DNA from: Stephanodiscus triporus
Lineage: Eukaryota; Bacillariophyta; Thalassiosirophyceae; Thalassiosirales; Thalassiosiraceae
Length of the DNA: 11,656 bases
Direction: 5' to 3'
NCBI GenBank assembly: GCA_036939755.1
Contig: JALLAZ010000846.1
Span: forward strand, 1 to 11,656
In this document: one piece after another, positions 1-8,300 of the stretch
Layout: each line of letters begins with the position of its first letter
How positions within the stretch are numbered: the first letter of the stretch is position 1
Notes under the pieces: generated by a model
What the model saw: the letters and a program-made list of their open reading frames with translations, nothing else
The model's database searches: none
Told to the model about the DNA's origin: nothing
Translations under genes and position numbers: made by a program

Positions 1-373
1 TAAAAAAATGCACCCGCCCGCAGGGTGTAAGAAATGCAATTGCTCGGCATTTCACAATATATTACCGAGACTCGACACACATAATCATTCCGCATCATGT
101 CTAGTAATGATATTGATGTTAAGGAGCGCGATGAAAAAGCCGCATTTATCCACATTTTGGTGCTCCATTCAAGACGCGGCAGCTGCCGCCGGCGGTCTGA
201 GGAGGAAGACGAGACGACGACAAGGGTGGAGGGGGCAGGGGGGGGTCGTCATCGCCGGCAAACACGCAGGCGGGATCAATGGGGAGGAAGCCGGCATGGA
301 CGACGACCCCAATGCGACGACGGCAACCCTAACTGATGAAGATGACGACGATGATGGTGGTGGTGGCATTGGC

Positions 374-408
374 GGCAACAACGAAGACAACAAAAACAAC
401 AATCAACT
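374..408 (+). repeat. Direct repeat, copy 1 (35 bp)
   Basis: Begins GGCAACAACGAAGACAACAA and ends AACAATCAACT. It matches 642-676 at 33 of 35 positions. Read in register it gives GNNEDNKNNNQL. Confidence 0.85.
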
Positions 409-641
409 AAACGCGGCAGAGGAAGGGAGGCAAAGGCAACAGTGACAGCGACAACGGCGGCGGTGACGACGAGGACAACGCCAACGATGGCAGCGGCGGC
501 GGCAACAAAAACAACGATGACATATTGCGGTGGAAATGATGCGGCGAAGGCGATGGCGACGAGAGCAACAGTGACAACAACGATGACGGTGGTGGTGTCA
601 TGATCGGCGGCGACGACGAAGACGGTGGTAGCATAGACAAT

Positions 642-676
642 GGCAACAATGAAGACAACAAATACAACAATCAACT
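642..676 (+). repeat. Direct repeat, copy 2 (35 bp)
   Basis: Second copy, 268 bp downstream of the first. The two differences are C to T at the third position of an Asn codon and A to T turning an Asn codon into Tyr (GNNEDNKYNNQL). The copies lie in different overall frames, so the DNA between them has gained or lost bases. Confidence 0.85.
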
Positions 677-1164
677 CATGATATTTCTCAATGCACACGA
701 AGGCAATAATCTTACATTTTGATGCTGCATCGTACGATACTGTAAGGGGGCAGCAAACAATGGTTGACGCCTTGCCCACGGTGTGGGGATGACGCCGATG
801 CACATACTTTGGGTGTTGCCCAGGTATGGGGGTGAAGGTAGGGGCCATTGCGGTTGGACACCATGGTTTGCGCCGAAGCCGGTGCCTCAATCTGTCCGCA
901 GAGGTCAAAAAAACTCGAGTTAGCGAGTGATTGACGTAATCACTTACATATGTGTACAGTAGATTTTATCGCGTAACCAGAATTTTCAAATCTGACAGAC
1001 AAGTTAGGGCGTACACTTGTACCTATCATACCCGGATCCATCCCGAAATCTTGTCAAAGACGTCCCAGGGTAAGAAGTTGATGCCGGGATGATGGTCATC
1101 ATTCCCATTGATTAGCTTGGCTGGTGGTCGCGCTGAACATAACCCTTGATGGCCGTATGAAATT
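677..1164. other. Gene-free stretch
   Basis: No credible open frame or RNA gene seen. It holds an 8-bp palindrome ACTCGAGT at 913-920 and an inverted repeat at 926-944 around TTGACGTAA. The remainder is unremarkable mixed-composition DNA. Confidence 0.5.
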
Positions 1165-1473
1165 TTGGAAAGTCGCTCACAAAACGCATCAGACCTTGAT
1201 GCTCAATTATGTTCTTATACCTTGCATCAAGATATATTAACATCCAAGTGTACGCATACGTCCACCGACCTTTATCTCCCACAAAGTAGTGTCGAGTATC
1301 TGCACCTGCATCATCCCCATTGCTACCTTACAGAGTGTGTAGAGAAAGACCTCTTCTGGGTGGACTCTTTAGTTGCAGGGAGTCCCATTCATGTCAAACC
1401 CTGTAGTAATCGTGAGCTTGTCCGCCAAAGGCTAGAGCATACTCTAAAGGTTGATAGCCTATACAGGAGCTGA
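1165..1473 (+). CDS. Unassigned open frame without ATG
   Basis: A 102-codon open frame (SRSQNASDLDAQLCSY ... HTLKVDSLYRS) ending TGA at 1473. Amino-acid composition is balanced and not low-complexity, but there is no in-frame ATG, so it can only be an exon, a relic or chance. A segment reading CVEKDLFWVDSLVAG looks protein-like, yet I recognise no family. It lies about 850 bp past the 3' end of the remodeller gene, in the opposite orientation. Confidence 0.15.
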   Translation: MESRSQNASDLDAQLCSYTLHQDILTSKCTHTSTDLYLPQSSVEYLHLHHPHCYLTECVEKDLFWVDSLVAGSPIHVKPCSNRELVRQRLEHTLKVDSLYRS

Positions 1474-1649
1474 CTATGGTTGAAATATGTCATCTTCAAG
1501 ACAGCTATGTTGGAGAGGTCATCAATGTGGAGATTCTTGTTCTTGTTTGCATGTGTTAATTTGAGAGGCACATTCTACTCAACTGGAGGGATATCAAATA
1601 AAATCCCATCAGCATCAGTGACTCTAATGGCACGCAGGAGCAAGAGGCC

Positions 1650-1895
1650 ATGGAAGCCCACAAGGCATGCAAACACCTAGCCGAAGGCCACATTGAGCGC
1701 ATCAAGGTCTGTGCACATGCTAACCACGCCCTCAGCGGCCATAATAAGGGCAAGGAGCTGATTCATTGCCGAGCAGAAGAGCATTGTTGTGTTCATGTGA
1801 ACTTGGAGCATGTACATCAGGCCTGTTTTGCCGGCCCCAAGATGGAGCCAGCGCTTAATTGCAGTGGCCTGGCGCTTGGGTTTGCAACGACGTAG
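1650..1895 (+). CDS. Hypothetical His/Cys-rich short ORF
   Basis: An 81-residue ORF from ATG 1650 (good context, G at -3 and +4) to TAG 1893-1895; the frame is open from 1602. It is rich in His and Cys (HKACKHLAEGH, KVCAHANHALSGH, HCRAEEHCCVH) but spaced unlike any zinc-finger class I know. No signal peptide or membrane segment. It could be an exon of an intron-containing gene, a decayed element fragment, or chance. Confidence 0.22.
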   Translation: MEAHKACKHLAEGHIERIKVCAHANHALSGHNKGKELIHCRAEEHCCVHVNLEHVHQACFAGPKMEPALNCSGLALGFATT

Positions 1896-2315
1896 GTCGG
1901 TCTCCGCGCGGCGCTAAGGGTCAACAAGCATGGTGTCCAATGGGAGGGGGAGGCAAACTAGCGGGAGGTGTGGGTTGTAACGTATTTTTTGGGATGCGAT
2001 TTAAGCCCATAACCCCAAAAGCATCATTTTGAGCGTCCTGGCAAAGTGGGCATTGTGAGGCTCTCAAAGCAGACAGCGAATCATGACAGATGGATAACAA
2101 AGTTGACTCCACACATGTCGTCCCTCCGATTAAGGAATCTTCTTGGGGTTGACTGTGCTCTGCAATTCATCATGGTGTAGCTGAAACATGAAGCATGTTC
2201 AAATGCATACCATACACACTTTATAATGAGTTATTTTTTTGTAAAAGGAAGGAAGAAGCGCAGTAGCACTCGCTCTCTCAAAGTGCCGTTTCTTTTTCAT
2301 CAATATATTAGACCA
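1896..2315 (-). other. 3' flank of the remodeller gene
   Basis: Just past the TGA, the minus strand is AT-rich (TCTAATATATTGATGAAAAA) and then pyrimidine-rich, with a run of seven A around 2230. These are plausible 3' UTR or polyadenylation surroundings, but no clean AATAAA hexamer at the expected distance was identified. No gene seen here. Confidence 0.4.
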
Positions 2316-5300
2316 TCAGGTCGAGCGAAGAACCTCTTGGCAGCTTTTTGCAAAGGCCAGCGGCATAGTTTGCAAGACTAACTTCGCCTCGTCAACCACT
2401 TCACCTATTCCATCATTGAATTTGTAACAGTTGTCAAAAACAAGCAGAAAGTCTCCATAGAACTTGGCGGCAGCATCTGATCCTTCTCCGTATTTCCCCC
2501 CCTCGACCTTCGACTTCATTGTGAGGAAGTCCATCGGTTTAGTAATTATCTCACTGTAGCCCGGTACAACACTCTCTGTGACAGGTTCCTTGAAAATGTC
2601 ATAGTCATCAGCCCTGCAAAAGGTGCATTTGTGAGTAACCCAGACACAAAATTGGTGTGGAAGCGTCAGAGACAGTACAAGCACTTACTTGGACATGAGG
2701 CTCAGTGTGATTTTTGCTACGTCTTTGAACTTTGACTCAATTCTTTCAGGCAGTCTCCAAGGGCCGAGTCTTGTTGAAAAATAGCGCGCTGCTTCCCACG
2801 TCCCATCTAGCTTTTCGGACTCGGATTGAAGCTGAATCGCGTCAAACATCTCCTCTAGCTTCTCCTCATCTTCTTCCTCATCATCTGATTCATCACTTGA
2901 GCTGGAGCTTGAGCTGGGAGGTGCTTTAGCGATACTGTGCTTTGCCTTTTTTCTCGCATTACCATTCTTGGTCGTTTGGGCTGTTGCCTTCCTTTTACTT
3001 CCTTGCTTTTTAGCGCTACTCTTGGCAGCAGCATTCTTGCCCGACGATAACCGAATTCGGATCTTGGGCTTTGGCGCCTCTTGCTTGTCTGTATCATCAC
3101 TTGAGGCCTCATCATCCGCCCCACCTTTCTTCGGCCCACTCTTGCCAGAAGATTTAAACGCAACCCACGTCGTATTTGTACAAGCTCGGTTGGCGCATCT
3201 CCTCTTCGAAAGGCATGGATTACACTTCTTACACGCTTTACGTTTGCATGCTTCACACTCTCCACAAGCAACATGTTTCCCTGTTGGTTTCTTGGGTGGT
3301 GTCTTCGCCTTCATTTCTTTTTTAGCATCATTATCTCTCTTCGGCGTCTTGGCCTTGTTTACTTTATCGACATCATCATCATACACATCAATGACATTTC
3401 CACTGAACAAAAGAGTGATATACGAAGAATGGTGAAATTATCAGAAATATTGGGTTTGATGAAGTGGCCGCCTCTACAACTGTGCAAGATACTTACTCAT
3501 CGCAAATGAACAGGAAATTCTTGAGTGCTGCCTCTTTCAGTAGCTTAGGCCTCATGAGCGTCTGTCGCTGCGCCTCCCTGACAATATCAGAGTCCTGTGC
3601 ATTGAACTGAAGACAGTTCGCATTCACTAGAGCGAAGTCTTTCTGCATGGCTTGTGCCGAACGATACTCACCCTGCTCAAGCTTATTTTTCATTGTTCCT
3701 GCGCGACAAAAGCAATTATCGTCAGCCCGAGCACAAATTGTAGAGACTCAGACATTGTCTTGGAGAGCTCACCGTAGTCCATGGGTTGCTTGATAAGCTG
3801 ATAATAATCTGGAAACAAGTCTTTTGGGACCGGCACACAGAATATACCAAGATTAGCCTTGTCAATTTTGATGACTTCATCCAGCAAAGTTCCAAGAACC
3901 TTCGCAAGAGAGTTTCTAGGAAACACAGGCCATGGCATGCTTGCAAGCTTGACGGGATCTTTTCCTGCTCCCCACTCTCTTCTTCTTTTCAACTCCTTCA
4001 TGCTAATTGATTTCTTGCCGCTCTTGTAAATGTCTGGAGTGCGGCAAACGGGGCATCAAGATGATTGGTGGGATAAGGTAAGGGCAAGGTTAAACCAAAA
4101 TAAAGTCGTGCCAGAAATCCGCACCATCGTCTACATCTGACCACTCTCCCTCATCATCGGAATGCTTCAAGAAACCGTCTTCATCCAACACCTCTGAGTC
4201 AGGGGACTTATTCTTCTTCTGTTTTCTTTCATCGTCGGTATCGCTCTCTTCATCATCAGCCTTGCTTTGTTTACGACCCCGGATTCTCTTCTTCTTGCTG
4301 CTTACAATCAACAGCTCCTTGCGAATGGAGGGCGCAGAGAAAGAGTCGTCAATAGTCTCTATTCCAATATTGGACGTTCTGCATTTCCTTCGTCTGTCGC
4401 CATCAAGACTATCCAACATTTTCTGCGCAGTGGCCCTTTGGCTCGCATTGAAGAGCTTATGTTTAACCGATATACAAAGCAAACTTGGAGGAGAGGACAG
4501 AAATGATGTCAGCAAATAGGACAACTGATAATGATGCAGTACATACACATGTTGTCTCAATTTTTCTTTGTATACTTACAGCTTCTGACAAGTGGCCTTA
4601 TCTGAAGGGGAAAGTGCATCTTCCCGGTCCTGTTCGAAAATGTCCTCCTGGTGGTCAAATAGAGATCGGGGCTGATGAGGCTTCCGTGTGGCATTTCCGC
4701 TTTGAGGATGCAACCAAAATGTTACTCACCATAACACCTTTCAGATCTGCCATGAACTCGTTCACCTTCCTCTGGTTCCCCCTGCTGAGGCCTTTAGCGT
4801 CATTCTCTCCTGTGGCTTGGCCCGTCTTTGGTCGGCCTTTGACTGGTTTTTCGATTGCGTCTTCCATCTCACTGATCTTGTTCAAAAGACTGGGGTGTAA
4901 AATATGTCAAACAGGAGTCAGATATAAAATTCCGCCACGTGTCTCCGCCGAAAAATCGTCCAATTATGAAGACACTTACATCTCAGGAGTGACAAAGTCG
5001 GGCATGACCTTTTGCCAGAAAAGAGGGTCATCGACATCAATCCCTGCCGATTCCGATTCACTTGCAAATTTACTCTTGGTTACGTTCATTCCCTTTTTGT
5101 TCAGCCACGTGGCAGTTTTGGCCCCCTCCACAACTCTGGTCCGAGTCCGCTTTTCGAGAATACTTTCAATATCGTCCGCGACAAACTCCTTCCCAATTTC
5201 ATCATTCTCGTCTTCTAACAAAGCATATGCACCTCGTTTGAGTAACTGTTCCATCTCTTTCGAAGTAGGCTTGTCGTCATCATTATCTTGACCAAAGGTC

Positions 5301-8300
5301 CCGAGGATGGCTTGTTCGAGCCCGAGTTTCTTACTAGCTCTGTCGAACATTTCTTGTTCAAAGGTCCTGCTTGTGACTAGACGGTAGATCATCACGTCCT
5401 TAGTCTGCCCGATCCTATGACACCGAGCCTGAGCCTGAACATCATTCTGAGGATTCCAGTCAGAATCGTAAATTATGCAAATATCAGCTGCGGTTAAGTT
5501 GATGCCAACACCACCTGCACGAGTTGACAACAGAAACAAGAAACTATCTTTTTCTGTTTCAAACCTATCGATTGCCTTTTGACGCTCGTTACCGCGAACT
5601 CTTCCGTCCAATCGCTCATACCTGAAATCTCTGAACTCACAGTAATCTGAAATTAAGTCAAGCATTTTTACAAACTGAGAAAAAATCAACACTTTATGAC
5701 CCTCTGCACGCAACTTAGGTAAAAGTTTGTCGAGGAGCACCATTTTACCACTGGAGAGCACGTAGCCATAGTGATTGAGTATTTCATGCTGCTCGTCTGG
5801 ATTCTTGTTGTCTAATTCTCCGCTCTGACGCAGAGCCTCATGGCGCTTTTCCATTTCTCTTGACTCAACGCCATCCAACAGAAATGGGTGGTTGCAACAT
5901 TTCCTCAGCTCCATTTGTATATTCATGAGCTTGGGCGCGGCAGCCTTCAATGATCCCATGCTCAAGAATGCATGATTATGCTCGAAGATAGCGCGATAGT
6001 ATTGCTTCTGAATGCTCGTGAGTTCAACGTCAATGACAGTTTCCTCTTTTGCAGGGATATCTTTGGCGACATCCTCCTTGACACGGCGGAGCATGAAAGG
6101 TGAAATTTTCCGTTGAAGCGCCTCGACTTGCTCACGATTAGCCATGTTGCCAAAGTTCTGATCGAATTCTTCCATGGACCGGAAGAGAGACGGTTCGATG
6201 AAGTTCAGGAGGGTCCAAAGTTCTTGGGTATTGTTTTGGAGAGGCGTGCCTGTCATCAGGACTCTACTCTGGTAACCATACTTCAATGTCCCCTTTGCAC
6301 TACGGTAAAGTCGATAAACAAGCAGAGAGGATGAGATTTAGAGAAATATTGCAAGATCCCTGCGCAATCGCTGAAAAACCCTTACCTTATTTCTTTCATA
6401 CACTCTAGTAGCTTTCCTTTGATGTTGCGCAAGCGATGAGCTTCGTCAACTACAGCGACCCTCCATGGGACATCTCCAATTACGTCAAAGTCACCAATGA
6501 GCGTGTCATAGGTTGTCACAAGCACATTGAACTTCAAGTAATCAGGAGTATGAGGACGATCTTCATAATACCATTCATACTCGCGGAGCACATCTCGCCA
6601 CTGACGCTGTCGATCGTGATAGACGCAACACTGCATGTCGGTCCAGCCTTCAAATTCACGACGCCAGTGTTCAACTGTACTCAGTGGGACCTACCGTGAG
6701 TAAATGATAAAGATGTGAGACCTTTGAATGACGAAACGAAATGCGGCTCATAGTCAAGTCACACAACTTACCACCACTAAGAATGGTCCACTTATCTTCT
6801 CCACACGATGCAAGTGCTCGAGGTATGACACAATCTGCACGGTTTTTCCCAGCCCCATTTCGTCAGCAAGAATGCAGCCCAGGCGTTTGTAGTAACAGCT
6901 CGAGAGCCAATTCACCCCATCCACCTGATAGTCCCGAAGCTTATTCTCATTTTTGTAAATATGTGGCACTTTGGGATCATACAACTTTTCACGAAATTGC
7001 AAATAAGCCTCGCGGCCCTTCTTTGAATCCCTGCCAGATGAAGCCTTTTCGGTGACAATAGCATCCGCATCGGCATATCGCCATCGATAACCACCAATTT
7101 CGTCTCCAAGCTCTGCGTCGTATATTCCCCTGAGCAATGTTTGTATAGCCTCGAGGGGTATTTGCAAGGTTGTGCTTGCGTCTTCTGCATTTGCCCAAAT
7201 CTTGCGTTGGGGTAAAACATGATTTCAGAACCCGTAAGAATTCAAACTCGTATTAGTGTTGTTCATTAAAAACAATTCACAAAACTCACTCGAACGACTT
7301 CAGAAGTCAGCGATGATATTTGCTCGACTTTTGTCGATGATTTCTTCCTGGGTTTCGCAGCTTCTTGCAACGCTGCAGCTTCCTTCTGTTTCTGTTCTTC
7401 GAGTTGGCGTGCCTCTTCCTCCGCCTTCTTCGCCTCGTCTTCCAACCTCTGTTTCTCAGCAGCAATCTGCTTCGCCGAGGGAAGCGGATAGTTGTCGAAA
7501 TCGTCAACGTCGGGCTCCTGACTAGTGAGGGCGATTGCAACTTGGAGCTGCGTCTGCTTTCCGATGACAGAGAAATCTGTCTTTTTCAATGGCAGTTTCT
7601 TGAGATTTGCTATTTCATTACGATCCAAATCGGCACCATCTGCTTCCCCGTCCTCATTTGACACTTTGGGTGAGGGCTTTGTCAAAATTTCGTTTGCACG
7701 AGTGAAAGTGCAGTCAACACCATCAATCTGTGCCGAGAATAGAACGACTTTGGTGTGAGCTGCAACATAATGCACCATATAAAGGGATATCTCCAGATTG
7801 TACGCTACTCACATAATATGCAACATCTTCGTCGCCACCTTCATCACTGCTGTAACCTACATCTATGCCAAGGACTCTGTACGCAAGATGCCGCGTTGAT
7901 TCCTGCTTGTGTACGACAGACTCCAATTGGGGAGCTTCGAGGAGGACTTTTATTTCCTTCTCTGCCGCCGTTGCTTCGTTTTCCTTCATGTCACCTTGTG
8001 GTTGGACAATTTCATTTGCACCAGAGGCGTCCTCAGACGATGCATTTCCGATTCTCCGAGAGTCATCCGTAGAATCAGAGCTGTCATCTGAAAACATAGA
8101 CGGCTTCTCTTTCAAGAGCGCTTCGTCTTCGCTATCCGGCTCAATGTCCGATACTGACTCTTCGCTGTCCGAATCGTCGTCTAATCCATCAGCGGCGTCA
8201 TCGCTCGAAGTGCTGTCCCCGTCCTTCTCCTCCTCGGATCGGATCAACGCCAGGGATCGCTTCGCCAACAATCGGCGGCGATCCATCTTAAACGCCATGC

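Larger units (their letters stand above)
305..676 (+). repeat. Low-complexity GAC/GAT/GGT/AAC region
   Basis: Degenerate trinucleotide-rich DNA, purine-biased on the plus strand. Any one frame reads as an Asp/Asn/Gly-rich peptide, with stops at intervals (for example TGA near 443 and near 538), so no continuous gene is present. On the complement it gives long spurious Val/Ala- and Ser/Pro-rich frames. It includes a duplicated 35-bp unit described separately. Function not apparent. Confidence 0.75.
2614..7289 (-). other. Well-supported introns 3-6, 8 and 10-12
   Basis: Intron 3 7201-7289 (89 bp), intron 4 6691-6771 (81), intron 5 6300-6385 (86), intron 6 4890-4979 (90), intron 8 4484-4579 (96), intron 10 3699-3772 (74), intron 11 3403-3496 (94), intron 12 2614-2688 (75). 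All are GT-AG. Donors are mostly GTAAGT, GTGAGT or GTGAGC. Acceptors are AAG, CAG or TAG, usually after a pyrimidine-rich stretch. Each joins frames so that a family motif or continuous protein results. The entry spans the region; only the listed intervals are introns. Confidence 0.85.

Noticed and set aside
8..445. A 145-residue plus-strand ORF (MHPPAGCKKCNCSAF)
   Set aside because: Its second half is the Asp/Gly/Asn repeat tract and the first half matches nothing I know. Without expression evidence it is better described as low-complexity DNA.
276..908. A 210-residue minus-strand frame rich in Val, Ala and Ile, resembling a membrane protein
   Set aside because: It is the complement of a GAC/GAT/AAC trinucleotide-rich stretch; GTC/GTT/GTG codons create the apparent hydrophobic helices. 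There is no real domain, and the C-terminal part is Cys/His/Arg low complexity.
1921..2112. A 63-residue minus-strand ORF with a CPLC motif
   Set aside because: A short frame with one CxxC, no family match and no supporting context; it most likely lies in the 3' flank of the remodeller gene.
1..2315. A retrotransposon or other mobile element in the left flank
   Set aside because: No terminal repeats, target-site duplications, or reverse transcriptase, integrase or transposase motifs could be seen.
3699..3772. Extension of exon 10 as ELSKTMSESLQFVLG
   Set aside because: This is intron 10 read through. Removing it restores the bromodomain sequence PMDYG/TMKNKL, while the read-through ends at a stop.
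2316..4001. A separate downstream gene encoding bromo-CXXC-bromo
   Set aside because: The gap to exon 9 is intron-sized, phases fit, and the sequence before ATG 4001 (DIYKSGKKSIS) reads as continuous protein. It is kept as a stated alternative under intron 9.
4485..5291. A 268-residue plus-strand ORF
   Set aside because: Antisense to exons 6-8 and introns 6-8 of the remodeller; the opposite strand encodes recognisable CHD sequence.
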